A DNA stretch of 64,000 nucleotides from Methylaequor sp045563055 (GTDB lineage Bacteria > Pseudomonadota > Alphaproteobacteria > Methylaequorales > Methylaequoraceae), in contig JBJKUR010000006.1 of the NCBI GenBank assembly GCA_045563055.1, positions 1 to 64,000 of the forward strand, written 5' to 3'. The position numbers and the translations under genes were made by a program. Of this stretch, positions 43,016 through 52,875 are shown piece by piece. Position 1 is the stretch's first letter; each line of letters begins with the position of its first letter. Below the pieces are notes generated by a model. That model was given only the letters and a program-made list of their open reading frames with translations. It had not been told where the DNA came from and searched no databases.

Positions 43016-43579
43016 ACTTTGAATTAATTTTTTAATTACAACATTTCTGGAGTTTTGGGCATATTCATTAATATCTTTTCCTGAAAAATCTGTTAAGTCT
43101 TTATCAAAATCAGTCCTCACTAAAATATTAACTGCATTAACATTAGCTTTTTCAATGGCATGCATTAGGGCTGTCATTCCCAACCTGTCCTGGTAATTAA
43201 TATCCACTCCAGCTGAAATTAAATCCACTATCATTGTATGTTTTAATACTGAAACATAGTAAATGAGTAGAGAACTTTTATTCAGGATTTTCACCTTCAC
43301 ATTAGCTCCATTTGTAATAAGTAAATCAAACATCCTCTTATCATTTTTTTCGAGCGCATATGCAAGTGCAACCATTTTTTTAGAGTCCTTATAGTTGACT
43401 GCAGCATCTTTATTCAGCATTTCTTCAACTTTTTGGTATTTAGATTTTTTTACAGCTGTCATAAAGACTCTATCAACTAGTATGTCACTATCATCTACAG
43501 ACTTTGAACTTTTATTAGTAAAAAGAGTAAAAAAGATTATAAATAAGTAGATGCAGTAAAATTTTAGTTTCATGCTCAA
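43007..43579 (-). CDS. Ankyrin-repeat exported protein
   Basis: A 190-residue protein with an N-terminal signal peptide ('FYCIYLFIIFFTLFTNKSS') and about four ankyrin repeats: 'KMVALAYALEKNDKRMFDLL', 'ITNGANVKV', 'SAGVDINYQDRLGMTALMHA' and 'TDFDKDLTDFSGKDINEYAQ'. Probably periplasmic; partner unknown. It is convergent with the chelatase gene (nine-base overlap). Confidence 0.87.
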   Translation of the reverse strand: MSMKLKFYCIYLFIIFFTLFTNKSSKSVDDSDILVDRVFMTAVKKSKYQKVEEMLNKDAAVNYKDSKKMVALAYALEKNDKRMFDLLITNGANVKVKILNKSSLLIYYVSVLKHTMIVDLISAGVDINYQDRLGMTALMHAIEKANVNAVNILVRTDFDKDLTDFSGKDINEYAQNSRNVVIKKLIQSLK

Positions 43580-43596
43580 AAATTTTTAAGTAGTTT

Positions 43597-44280
43597 ATGA
43601 TCTCACAAAAAAAAAAGAAAATCCATATAATTGGAACAAATGCCAGAGACATGGATGATTGTACGTTAGAAGCTATTGAAAAAATTGATTCTTCAGATCT
43701 AATTATTCTTTCAAGAGTTTTCTCAAATAATTTTTTTCTTCATGCACAACAAAAGCGTATTAGAATTATTGAGCAGGAAAGTTTATCAAAAGTTAATAAT
43801 CCTTCTTTGTGGGAAAAAATCAATAAACTATTCAACTCACAAAATAGAGTTATAACTCATTTACTTGATGGTGATACATATGTAGACCACAACGGGTTAG
43901 AGGAAAGAAATTTCTTTAACAACAATGGTATTGACTGCCAGTTAACACCTGGCATAATTAAATTCGTAAATATTTTGAATAGAAATTCTGAACTGCTCAC
44001 CGACAGAGAAAAAAACTCTTCGGTAACATTTATAAAATCATTTGAAGTGAAAGAAGTTGGAAAGATTTTAGAAAATTCATATTTCGAAAAGGCTGTAATT
44101 ATTTTGGAGTCTAAAGCACAATTTAATGGGGTTTGGGGATACTTAAGAAAATGTCAATCAGTTGCCAACTTTAAAATTAGATACATTGATGGAAATTTTG
44201 AAGATATTAATAAATTAACTATTAATATAGAAAATATGTTAAAAATTCCTGCTTATATAATAATCGAAAAGAATGAATAA
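43597..44280 (+). CDS. Divergent tetrapyrrole methylase-fold protein, uroporphyrinogen methyltransferase-like
   Basis: A 227-residue protein that follows the SUMT layout but with eroded motifs. 'HIIGTNARDMDDCTLEAIEK' replaces the GAGPGDxxLLT loop, 'HLLDGDTYVDHNGLEERNFF' replaces GGDPFVFGRGGEE, and 'GIDCQLTPGIIKF' keeps the PGI motif. The order of motifs and the nearby CbiX-like gene suggest a uroporphyrinogen-III or precorrin methylase. Loss of the GDP proline and the glycine loop leaves activity uncertain. It overlaps sco by eight bases. Confidence 0.55.
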   Translation: MISQKKKKIHIIGTNARDMDDCTLEAIEKIDSSDLIILSRVFSNNFFLHAQQKRIRIIEQESLSKVNNPSLWEKINKLFNSQNRVITHLLDGDTYVDHNGLEERNFFNNNGIDCQLTPGIIKFVNILNRNSELLTDREKNSSVTFIKSFEVKEVGKILENSYFEKAVIILESKAQFNGVWGYLRKCQSVANFKIRYIDGNFEDINKLTINIENMLKIPAYIIIEKNE

Positions 44281-44857
44281 ATATAAATTAATTTTTAAAA
44301 GAAATCTCATATTGATGATTTCTCTAGTGTTAGTTATTATTCTGGGGATCTTGTTAATTAATAATTTCTCTTCACCAGCTAACAATCAAATTACAAGTCT
44401 GGGTGGAAGCTTCAAACTCACTGATCAGGATGGAAAACCATTTTCTTCAAAAAATATAAGGAAGAAAAAGCTAATTTATTTTGGGTATACATATTGTCCT
44501 GATGTTTGTCCATTTGATGTGTTAAAACTTTCTAAATATATCGATAAGAACCCAGATATCGAAAATGAATTAGAGTTTATCTTCATTACAGTCGATCCTG
44601 AGAGAGATAATATAGAACAGGTTAAAGATTTTCTCGAAAATTTTAATCCCGCAATTCAAGGTTTAACTGGAACAGCTAAAGAAATTAAACAAGTAATTAG
44701 ACAATTCCGAATCTACGTAAAAAAAAACAAAGCTTCTAATGAAGAAAATTATTTAATTGACCATAGTTCACTTTTCTTTTTAATTGATCATAACGATAAT
44801 TATATTACACACTTTAGCCCTAATGATTTTAAATTTAAACTAAAGGACTTTATTTAG
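44273..44857 (+). CDS. SCO1/SenC family copper/redox protein
   Basis: A 194-residue protein with one N-terminal membrane anchor (about 11-31) and a periplasmic thioredoxin-like domain. The copper ligands are C75 and C79 in 'FGYTYCPDVCPFD' and the histidine near 164 in 'LIDHSSLFFLID'. It helps assemble the CuA centre of cytochrome oxidase. Its logical partner, the PCu(A)C chaperone, is at 26995-27450. It shares TTAG stop bases with the convergent PBP gene. Confidence 0.94.
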   Translation: MNKYKLIFKRNLILMISLVLVIILGILLINNFSSPANNQITSLGGSFKLTDQDGKPFSSKNIRKKKLIYFGYTYCPDVCPFDVLKLSKYIDKNPDIENELEFIFITVDPERDNIEQVKDFLENFNPAIQGLTGTAKEIKQVIRQFRIYVKKNKASNEENYLIDHSSLFFLIDHNDNYITHFSPNDFKFKLKDFI

Positions 44858-46731
44858 AAGAAGTTCTCAAGGATTGATTCAAACACATTCTTTTCCTTCT
44901 TTTCTCTAGATTTTTGTAAAATTCTTTGTATTTTTTTTCGGGTCTGTGCTGTGGAGTCAATATCCTCTTGATTGTCATAGTTTAAAGCACGTGGTTGGAT
45001 ATTTTTATGTGCTTTTTCCATGAAATCTCTCCACAATGACGCAGGGGCTGTTCCTCCTGTAATCTTAACCATAGGGGAGTCGTCATCATTACCAAACCAT
45101 ACACCAACAACTATACTTGAAGTAAAACCTACAAACCAAGCATCCCTGAGTGACTGGCTAGTTCCAGTTTTGCCAGCTGCAGGGCGGCTTATCCTAGCTT
45201 GTCTTCCTGTTCCACTCTTAATAGTTTCTTCCATCATCTGGGTCATTGTTCTAACAACTTTAGTATCGAGAATCTTACCAGGACCCTGAATTTTTCTCAT
45301 AAACAAACTTTTTCCTTGCGTATTTTCAATTGACCTTATTCCGTGTACAAAAATTCCATTTCCATTGTTTGCAAGAACATCATACGCGGCAGTTAATTCA
45401 AGAAGATTTACCTCTGATGTACCTAAAGCCAGAGACGGGGAATTTAATATAGGGCTGTTAATGCCCATTAGTTTTGCCATTTTAATGACCTTTTCTCTTC
45501 CAATATTCTCAGATATTTTAACGGCTACTGTATTTATTGATCTTGAGAAAGCATCTTTTACACTTACCTCTCCCAGATATTCATCTTTATAATTTTTCGG
45601 CGACCAACCATTTATATTAATTTTAGAATCCACAATCAAATCTTCGGGAGACAAACCATTTTCTAATCCTGCTAAATATACAAATAATTTGAATGCTGAA
45701 CCTGGTTGTCTTTTTGCTTGAGTAACCCTATTGAATTGAGAGTCACCATAGTCTCTTCCTCCAATCATTGATACTACTCCTCCATCTAGATCTAAACCAA
45801 CCAAAGCTGATTGATCTGCAGATGGATAGTTATCTGTTATATTATTCAGAGAATTTTCTGCTATCTTTTGCAATTTTACATCCAAGGTTGTCCTAACAAT
45901 AAGGTCTTCATTTATCTCGCCCACATATGACTTTACTCGAGGTAGCAACCAATCAATAAAATATCGTGTACTTTTTGGAGGTGTTGTAAATTTAGAATAT
46001 TTTTGATTATTATTTTTTGCATCTTTAACTCTCTGTCTACTAGTCATATTACTTTTAACTAAGTTTTCTAATACAAGTGATGCTCTTTCTTTTGATAAGT
46101 CTTTGTTAGCAATAGGGTTGTATCTCGAAGGAGCCTTTAATAAACTTGCAATAACAGCGCATTCATAAAGGTTTAAATCTTCAACTTTTTTATTAAAATA
46201 TTTCTCTGATGCCGCCTGAACACCGTATGTTCCTGATCCTAGATATACTCTGTTAAGATAAATACTTAAAATTTGTTTTTTAGTAAATCTCAGTTCCAAC
46301 CATAGACTTAAAATCAATTCGTGTAACTTTCTTGTGAATGATCGTTCAGGTGTTAAAAATAAGTTTTTTGCTAATTGTTGTGTTATTGTACTCCCTCCCT
46401 GAACGATTCTTCGCTCTCTTAAATTTACGTACGCGGCTCTTAAAACTCCTCTAATATCTACACCATAGTGATCAAAAAACCTTTTATCCTCTGTAACTAT
46501 TACTGCATTAATTAAATTCTCAGGAAGCTTGTTATATTTTATAGATTTACCATAAATATCTCCATATGAAGCTATTATTCTTCCATCTTTATCTAAAAAT
46601 GTAATGCTTGGTTGTCTTGATATTTGAATTGATTCGGTCTCTGGAAGGTTTAATAAAGACCATGTGACGGCCATGCTCGAAATTAATACAAGCCAGATGA
46701 ATAAGACCAGAAACCACCTAAGAACTCTCAA
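44854..46731 (-). CDS. Penicillin-binding protein 1A family
   Basis: A 625-residue bifunctional peptidoglycan synthase. An N-terminal membrane helix (about 5-27) is followed by the GT51 glycosyltransferase with 'VTEDKRFFDHYGVDIRGVLR', 'GGSTITQQLAKNLFL' and 'LRFTKKQILSIYLNRVYLG'. The transpeptidase has 'RQPGSAFKLFVY' (SxxK), 'SINTVA' (SxN) and 'AAGKTGTSQ' (KTG). It is shorter than the ~800-residue PBP1A of many alphaproteobacteria, lacking a long insert or tail. 32 bases separate it from gyrB. Confidence 0.94.
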   Translation of the reverse strand: MRVLRWFLVLFIWLVLISSMAVTWSLLNLPETESIQISRQPSITFLDKDGRIIASYGDIYGKSIKYNKLPENLINAVIVTEDKRFFDHYGVDIRGVLRAAYVNLRERRIVQGGSTITQQLAKNLFLTPERSFTRKLHELILSLWLELRFTKKQILSIYLNRVYLGSGTYGVQAASEKYFNKKVEDLNLYECAVIASLLKAPSRYNPIANKDLSKERASLVLENLVKSNMTSRQRVKDAKNNNQKYSKFTTPPKSTRYFIDWLLPRVKSYVGEINEDLIVRTTLDVKLQKIAENSLNNITDNYPSADQSALVGLDLDGGVVSMIGGRDYGDSQFNRVTQAKRQPGSAFKLFVYLAGLENGLSPEDLIVDSKININGWSPKNYKDEYLGEVSVKDAFSRSINTVAVKISENIGREKVIKMAKLMGINSPILNSPSLALGTSEVNLLELTAAYDVLANNGNGIFVHGIRSIENTQGKSLFMRKIQGPGKILDTKVVRTMTQMMEETIKSGTGRQARISRPAAGKTGTSQSLRDAWFVGFTSSIVVGVWFGNDDDSPMVKITGGTAPASLWRDFMEKAHKNIQPRALNYDNQEDIDSTAQTRKKIQRILQKSREKKEKNVFESILENFF

Positions 46732-46763
46732 ATTAATAAATCCAAGTAAATTTTTACTCTATA

Positions 46764-49181
46764 TTAAACATCTAAATTAGAAACTTTTTTTGCATTAGAT
46801 TGAATGAAACTTTTTCTTTTGTCGACGTCTTCTCCCATTAATTCTGAAAAAATTTCATCAGCTCTTTGTGCATCATTTATTTTAACTTTTAAAATCGATC
46901 TATAAGCTGGGTCAAGTGTCGTATCCCACAATTGGTCAGGATTCATCTCACCAAGACCTTTGTACCTTTGAACGGATACACCTTTTTTAGATAGTTCGTT
47001 TAATAGACCTACCAACTCTCTTGGGGAATTTACTTTGAAGCTTTCATCTTTGAAAGTAAGTGAGGATGGACTTAAAAAGGACTCCTGAATTTCCTGGCTA
47101 AAATTATTGAGGTTTTCATAGGAATTTAATTCAATTTGATTTTTTGTAATTACAAAAACCTCCTTGACTTTATTTTCTTCTCTAATGAATGAATATTCAT
47201 CCTTATTAAATATTTCAACTTTCCATGTTTTATCCACAAAGTTTAGTCTTTTAAGAAGATAATCAAATGTTTCTTTTACTTTATTTTCATCTTTAAAATT
47301 TGAAATATTAAAAAAACTAGCAATGGTAGCTTGTTCTAATAAAGTCATGTAATTCTCATTTTTCTTGCTCAAACCTTCTATTAATTCATTAAATTTTATC
47401 AAATTTAAGAAAAGCTTCTCTAATGACGACCCTTTTATAACTTCCTCCTTATTAACTTTAAGGAAACTTGATTCCACCATTTCTTGAATAAAATAATTAT
47501 CTAGTTCTTTTTCATCCTTAAGATATAGTTCTGATTTATTTTTTTTAATCTTGAACAGTGGCGGTTGTGCAATATAAACATATCCCCCATTAATTAAATC
47601 TATCATATGTCTGTAAAAAAAGGTTAACAGTAGAGTTCTTATGTGAGAGCCATCAACATCTGCATCTGTCATAATAATTATTTTATGATAACGGAGCTCT
47701 TCCAAATTAAATGAATCGTAGTAACCAGCTCCTAACGCTTGGACCAATGTTGCAATTTCTGAGGAATTAAGAATTTTATCCTTTCTTGACTTTTCAGTAT
47801 TCAGAATTTTACCTTTTAAAGGTAAGACTGCTTGATTTTTTCTATCTCTGGCCTGTTTTGCCGAACCACCTGCGGAGTCACCTTCAACTATGAACAACTC
47901 ACTATTTTCTGGTGATTTATCTTGACAATCTGCCAGCTTTCCTGGCAATGAGGATATTTCGAGAGCTGAATTCTTTCTCAGAACATCTCTGGCTTTTCTT
48001 GCTGCTTCTCTGGCAGCTGCCGCTTCAAAAATTTTAGTAATTACTAGTTTTGAATCTTTAGGGTTTTCTTCAAACCAATTTGATAGTTTCTCAGATACAA
48101 TTGATTCTACGATTGGTCTTACTTCCGATGACACAAGTTTATCTTTAGTTTGAGACGAAAATTTTGGATCGGGAACTTTAACAGATAAAATGCAGGTAAG
48201 GCCTTCTCTAGCGTCATCTCCAGTTAGGTTGATTTTATCTTTTTTTTGCAACCCAATATTGTTAGATGCGGTATTTATCGTTCTGGTCAACGCCGACCTA
48301 AATCCTGCTAAATGCGTTCCACCATCTCTTTGAGGGATATTATTTGTAAAGACCATACAATTCTCATGATAACTTTTATTCCACTGAAGAGCCATCTCGA
48401 CATGCACATCATTTGAATCTCCAGTTACTGAGATTATATCACTTATTATTGATTCCTTTGATTTATCTAAAAACTTAACATAACCTTTCAAACCTCCTCT
48501 TGATGATAATTTTGACTCTTTAAGCTCTGAGCCTCTTTTGTCTTTGAGAACTACGTTTACCCCAGAGTTCAAGAAGGCAAGCTCACGCAACCTAGACTCT
48601 AATTTGGAGAAGTCAAAATTAGTCTTTGAAAAAGTTTTCTTTGATGGAAGAAAACAAATTGAAGTTCCACTTGTTTCTGCATTACCCACCTTTTTAAGAG
48701 GTTCAACTGGTACTCCATCCTTAAACTGCATAAAAAATTTATCTTCACCTCTAACTATAGTGAGTTCCAACCATTCTGATAGTGCATTTACAACGGAAAC
48801 ACCAACACCGTGCAGGCCTCCTGATACTTTATAAGAATTTTGATCAAACTTCCCTCCTGCATGGAGTTGTGTCATTATTACCTCTGCTGCAGATATACCC
48901 TCTTCTTTATGAATATTAGTGGGAATTCCCCTTCCATTGTCGGTTACAGTTACCGAACCATTAGCATTAAGAGAAACTTCAATTTCGCTACAATGCCCTG
49001 CAAGTGCCTCATCAATAGAGTTGTCAACAACCTCGTACACCATATGATGAAGACCTGATCCGTCGTCAGTATCTCCAATATACATGCCTGGCCTTTTCCT
49101 GACGGCATCAAGACCTTTAAGTACCTTTATGGATTCGGCGTCATAAGCCTGATCATTAATCTGATTGTTTTCTACTTCCAA
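46764..49181 (-). CDS. gyrB: DNA gyrase subunit B
   Basis: An 805-residue ATPase subunit of gyrase. The GHKL ATPase has 'VVDNSIDEALAGHC', 'TDNGRGIP' and 'GGLHGVGVSVVNALS'; the Toprim part has 'IVEGDSAGGSAKQARDRKNQ' and 'MTDADVDGSHIRTLLLTF'. The C-terminus has 'VQRYKGLGEMNPDQLW'. Part of the classic dnaA-dnaN-recF-gyrB replication cluster, 26 bases after recF. Confidence 0.98.
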   Translation of the reverse strand: MEVENNQINDQAYDAESIKVLKGLDAVRKRPGMYIGDTDDGSGLHHMVYEVVDNSIDEALAGHCSEIEVSLNANGSVTVTDNGRGIPTNIHKEEGISAAEVIMTQLHAGGKFDQNSYKVSGGLHGVGVSVVNALSEWLELTIVRGEDKFFMQFKDGVPVEPLKKVGNAETSGTSICFLPSKKTFSKTNFDFSKLESRLRELAFLNSGVNVVLKDKRGSELKESKLSSRGGLKGYVKFLDKSKESIISDIISVTGDSNDVHVEMALQWNKSYHENCMVFTNNIPQRDGGTHLAGFRSALTRTINTASNNIGLQKKDKINLTGDDAREGLTCILSVKVPDPKFSSQTKDKLVSSEVRPIVESIVSEKLSNWFEENPKDSKLVITKIFEAAAAREAARKARDVLRKNSALEISSLPGKLADCQDKSPENSELFIVEGDSAGGSAKQARDRKNQAVLPLKGKILNTEKSRKDKILNSSEIATLVQALGAGYYDSFNLEELRYHKIIIMTDADVDGSHIRTLLLTFFYRHMIDLINGGYVYIAQPPLFKIKKNKSELYLKDEKELDNYFIQEMVESSFLKVNKEEVIKGSSLEKLFLNLIKFNELIEGLSKKNENYMTLLEQATIASFFNISNFKDENKVKETFDYLLKRLNFVDKTWKVEIFNKDEYSFIREENKVKEVFVITKNQIELNSYENLNNFSQEIQESFLSPSSLTFKDESFKVNSPRELVGLLNELSKKGVSVQRYKGLGEMNPDQLWDTTLDPAYRSILKVKINDAQRADEIFSELMGEDVDKRKSFIQSNAKKVSNLDV

Positions 49182-49207
49182 TATTTAAACCTAACTTGAT
49201 CAGTTTA

Positions 49208-50359
49208 TTATAACTGATTATTAAGAACTTTAAACCTATAATCATCAATATTTATATTGTGAATAATTGAGTCAAATTTTTCTATTCTACTTGACTGGTT
49301 TAACTTTACATCTGTTATCCAGGTTTGCAGCTTTAATTCCACAAGTTTCTCAACTATATTTTTAATAAACCTATAATCTAGATAAGAAAAAATATCGTCA
49401 AGTAGGAATAAGACTTTTGTATCCTTAATATTTTCAAGAATTTTCAAAAATGAGAAAATAATCGATATTATAATTATTTTTTGTTCGCCAGTTGAAAAAT
49501 TTTTAGCTTCTTTGTTAGAATCTTTATCAAAAATCAATAGATCAGTTTTATTTACAGTGAAATTTGTCCTCCCTGAAACTCTGTCTTTAAATCTATTTTC
49601 TCTGAGCTTCTCGCACAAGAATTCTTCCACATATAGAGCTGGTTTTTGATTTAATAAAATATCTATAGAACCATTTAACTTCAAAAGAAGAATGGGAATC
49701 TGATCATCAATTTTTGAGAATGATTTATTTAAATTATTTAAAAAAATTCTTCTCGAATCAGAAATAATAATACCTGTTTCTGACATTTTTTTTTCAACAA
49801 CGTCTAACCAATTTTCATTAGATAAGAATTCAGAACTTTTTAGAATCTTTAGTCTTTCATTTTTAAACTTTTTATATTCCGCCAATCTTTTTTTATGTAA
49901 ATTATTAGTAGAAGAGATCATCGAGTCTAAAAAACTTCTTCTTAACTCCGGTGGGCCCTGAAAAAGATGTGCCATTTCGGGTAACATCCAAAATACATTC
50001 ATTAAATTTTTAAGAGTTCTATTTTTTTGTTTGTTAATTGAAACAATTTTTTTTAAGACCTTTTCATGAGAAGCAACACCCACTCCAAGTTCAGTTTTCT
50101 CATGACCTTTAAATAAACAAAGGTTAACTCCAAATAATTCTAGCGGACCTTTCATATTATAATTTATCAATTCAGAAAAATTAGCATTTCTAAATCCAGA
50201 ATTTGAATCAAACAATGAGATTGATTCAAGTATATTTGTTTTTCCAGAACCATTCTTTCCTGATATCAAAATTATATCTTTTTCAGGTGTGATATTTATA
50301 TACTTATGATTTCTATAGTTATTTAGCTTAAGTTTAGAGATCCTTAAATTTTGATTCAT
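49208..50359 (-). CDS. recF: DNA replication and repair protein RecF
   Basis: A 383-residue SMC-like ATPase that loads RecA at gaps. Walker A is 'ISGKNGSGKTNILESI'; the N-terminal 'LKLNNYRNH' is the RecF signature; the C-terminal signature and Walker B are 'FSTGEQKIIIISI' and 'VLFLLDDIFSYLD'. It lies between dnaN and gyrB as in many bacteria. Confidence 0.95.
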   Translation of the reverse strand: MNQNLRISKLKLNNYRNHKYINITPEKDIILISGKNGSGKTNILESISLFDSNSGFRNANFSELINYNMKGPLELFGVNLCLFKGHEKTELGVGVASHEKVLKKIVSINKQKNRTLKNLMNVFWMLPEMAHLFQGPPELRRSFLDSMISSTNNLHKKRLAEYKKFKNERLKILKSSEFLSNENWLDVVEKKMSETGIIISDSRRIFLNNLNKSFSKIDDQIPILLLKLNGSIDILLNQKPALYVEEFLCEKLRENRFKDRVSGRTNFTVNKTDLLIFDKDSNKEAKNFSTGEQKIIIISIIFSFLKILENIKDTKVLFLLDDIFSYLDYRFIKNIVEKLVELKLQTWITDVKLNQSSRIEKFDSIIHNINIDDYRFKVLNNQL

Positions 50360-50371
50360 GGGTGAGCGAAC

Positions 50372-51493
50372 TTAGGCCCTCATTTGCATTATCAAAAAAA
50401 TTGTGTTTTTTATGGCTGTGCTTTCAAGTATAGTAGGGGCTGTGTCTTTAGAAAAATAAAATTTTACTTGACCCTCTTTAACAATATTTAAAACATCCAA
50501 AACATACCTTGAATTGAAATTAATGCTAAATGCAGGCCCACTATAATCTACTTTTACATTTTCTGTTCCAAGGGACTTTTCTGCACCAAAAGAACTAACG
50601 ACACACATATTATCCGCTATTTCAAACTTAACAGTCCTAAACTTCTCACTTGAAATTGTTGACACCCTATCGATACACTCGCTGAAACTTTTGCAGTCTA
50701 CAATCATAATTCTATCATTATTAGAAGGAATAACACTCTCATAGTCAGGGAAATTAGAATTGATCAATTTTGTGATAATTTTAATATTACCTAACACAAT
50801 CTTTAGACGAGTCTTAGAAAAATTAAGAAGTACCTTCTCCTGAAAATCCTCAAGTATTTTCGAAATTTCAAAAACCGTTTTTTTTGGTATTATTATACCT
50901 TCAAACTCTCTTTCAAAATCTTTTGTCAAGGAACTCTTTGAAAGCCTGTGTCCATCAGTTGCAACTGTAGAAATTAAATTTTTACTTAGATGTAAATATA
51001 TACCATTAAGATATTGTCTTGATTCATCAAGACCCATGCAAAACTTGCTATTATCAATAAGATCTTTAAAAGGTTTAGATTCAATTTCTATTGATGTTTC
51101 CAACTCATTTAAATCCATAACTGGAAAATCATCCGTTGGAAGCGTTGGAATAGAGAACTTCGACTGGTTAAAGGAAACGTAAACTAAATCTAATTTTTCA
51201 TCTTTCTTTACTTGAACCCCAGAGTTTGCAGGAGCCTTTCTGATAATATCAAAAAATAATTGCGAAGGAATCGTTATTCCACCGGAGCTTCTTACATCTA
51301 CTTTTAGTGTCTCATTTAATTCAAGAGCAAGATCAGTTGCAGTCAAAATTAGGTTTCCCTGATCTTGTTCACTCAAAATTCTTATGTTCGAAAGAATAGG
51401 GATTGTATTCCTTCTTTCAACAACACTTTGGAAATGGTTAAGGGATTCTAACAGTTTTTTTTGAGGAACAATAAATTCCATATTACGACTCAA
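50372..51493 (-). CDS. dnaN: DNA polymerase III beta subunit (sliding clamp)
   Basis: A 373-residue clamp: 'MEFIVPQKKLLESLNHFQSV', 'TIPILSNIRI', 'LATDLALELNETL', 'SVVERRN'-type start region, 'TVATDGHRLS' and the C-terminal 'IFLIMQMRA', a variant of the usual 'LMPMRL' ending. Start at ATG 51493 overlaps dnaA by 11 bases. Confidence 0.96.
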   Translation of the reverse strand: MSRNMEFIVPQKKLLESLNHFQSVVERRNTIPILSNIRILSEQDQGNLILTATDLALELNETLKVDVRSSGGITIPSQLFFDIIRKAPANSGVQVKKDEKLDLVYVSFNQSKFSIPTLPTDDFPVMDLNELETSIEIESKPFKDLIDNSKFCMGLDESRQYLNGIYLHLSKNLISTVATDGHRLSKSSLTKDFEREFEGIIIPKKTVFEISKILEDFQEKVLLNFSKTRLKIVLGNIKIITKLINSNFPDYESVIPSNNDRIMIVDCKSFSECIDRVSTISSEKFRTVKFEIADNMCVVSSFGAEKSLGTENVKVDYSGPAFSINFNSRYVLDVLNIVKEGQVKFYFSKDTAPTILESTAIKNTIFLIMQMRA

Positions 51494-52865
51494 GCATACG
51501 TATTAAAAGTTGTACATCCTCATCAAAACTATTGTCTTTATCTCTTAGTTCTTCAACTTTTCTTACAGCATGTATCACTGTCGTATGGTCTCTATTACCA
51601 AATCTTCTGCCTATTTCAGGCAAAGACCTTGATGTAAGATTCTTGGACAAATACATGGCGATTTGTCTTGGGCGTGCAATTGTTCGGGACCTTCGAGCAG
51701 AACTCATATCAGACATTTTCACATTAAAGTGTTGCGAAACCTTTTTTTGAATTTCTTCAATATTAACTTTTCTTTGAGAAGATTTTAAAAGATCTTTGAG
51801 TAAATCTTGGACCATATCTAGATTTATATCTCTACCAACTAAAGATGAAAAGGCTGCTAGTCTGTTCAGCGCACCCTCTAATTCTCTTACATTGGTTGTA
51901 ATTTTATGTGCAAGAAACTCTAATATATTAGCCGAAATTCTTGCAGAAAGCTTCTCTTCCTTGGCTTGAAGAATTCCTAATCTTAATTCATAAGTAAGTG
52001 GATGAATATCCGCCACCAACCCCCATCCCAGTCTTGAACGCATTCTCTCTTCTATTCCTTCTAAATCTTGAGGAGACTTATCTGCAGAGATAATTAATTG
52101 TTTATTCTGATCAATGAGCGCGTTAAATGTATGGAAGAATTCCTCTTGAGTTGATTCCTTTCCCGAAATAAATTGAACATCATCGATCATCAGGACATCA
52201 ACGTTCCTAAATTGTTCTTTGAAAGCAACTGTATTTTTAAATCTTAGCGCTTTAATGAAATAATACATAAATTTTTCAGCAGACATGTATATAACTCTTC
52301 TTAATGGCTTTCTTTCTTTAATTTCGTGGGCTATTGCATGCATTAAATGTGTCTTACCTAACCCAACCCCACCGTAGAGGAAAAGAGGATTAAATGGAAC
52401 ATCATTAGCTTCTGAAACTCTTCTTGCAGCTGCAAAGGCTAGTTCATTGGGTTTGCCAACTATAAAATTATTAAAAGTGAACCTACTATCAAGGTCTGAG
52501 CTAATTGCACTAAAAATATCTTCTTTTTTTTCAGTACTCCAAGATTGCTTTACATTTTTCTCCACAACTTTCTTATAACTATCTTTTTTTGCATCATGAA
52601 CAACAACAATTTCTATGTTATTAATTTTTAAATTTTGAACCAACCAGTAACTCTTTATAATATCTAAATATTGTTCGATTATTCTGGTCCTAACAAAGTT
52701 GCTTGGAACACTCAATATCACTTTACTATCGACATAGTCCTGAAGAGAAATAACTTTTATCCAGCTTTTAAATTGAGCATCGCCAATTTTCTGACGAATT
52801 CGACCTCTTACAGCAGCCCATTGCGCTTGTATTTCTCCAAAATCTTTTTTACCAATTTCTACCAT
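51483..52865 (-). CDS. dnaA: Chromosomal replication initiator protein DnaA
   Basis: 460 residues from the ATG at 52865-52863, which gives the family N-terminus ('WAAVRGRIRQKIGDAQFKSW', domain I). The frame is open for 43 more codons, but these run through the end of the rhodanese gene and do not look like DnaA. Domain III shows Walker A 'GGVGLGKTHLMHA', 'LMIDDVQFISGKE' and sensor regions. Domain IV has the DnaA-box signature 'RPRQIAMYLSKNLTSRSLPE', 'GRRFGNRDHTTVIHA'. No cluster of DnaA boxes is visible nearby. Confidence 0.97.
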   Translation of the reverse strand: MVEIGKKDFGEIQAQWAAVRGRIRQKIGDAQFKSWIKVISLQDYVDSKVILSVPSNFVRTRIIEQYLDIIKSYWLVQNLKINNIEIVVVHDAKKDSYKKVVEKNVKQSWSTEKKEDIFSAISSDLDSRFTFNNFIVGKPNELAFAAARRVSEANDVPFNPLFLYGGVGLGKTHLMHAIAHEIKERKPLRRVIYMSAEKFMYYFIKALRFKNTVAFKEQFRNVDVLMIDDVQFISGKESTQEEFFHTFNALIDQNKQLIISADKSPQDLEGIEERMRSRLGWGLVADIHPLTYELRLGILQAKEEKLSARISANILEFLAHKITTNVRELEGALNRLAAFSSLVGRDINLDMVQDLLKDLLKSSQRKVNIEEIQKKVSQHFNVKMSDMSSARRSRTIARPRQIAMYLSKNLTSRSLPEIGRRFGNRDHTTVIHAVRKVEELRDKDNSFDEDVQLLIRMLES

Positions 52866-52875
52866 GTTGCAAAAA

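Noticed and set aside
47230..47238. Perfect DnaA-box sequence TTATCCACA
   Set aside because: It is a single copy inside the gyrB coding sequence with no cluster around it; chance occurrence is more likely than an origin. No box cluster is visible around dnaA or rpsT.
48538..48834. 98-codon forward reading frame antisense to gyrB
   Set aside because: It lies opposite a strongly conserved region of GyrB, has no recognisable domain and no ribosome binding site.
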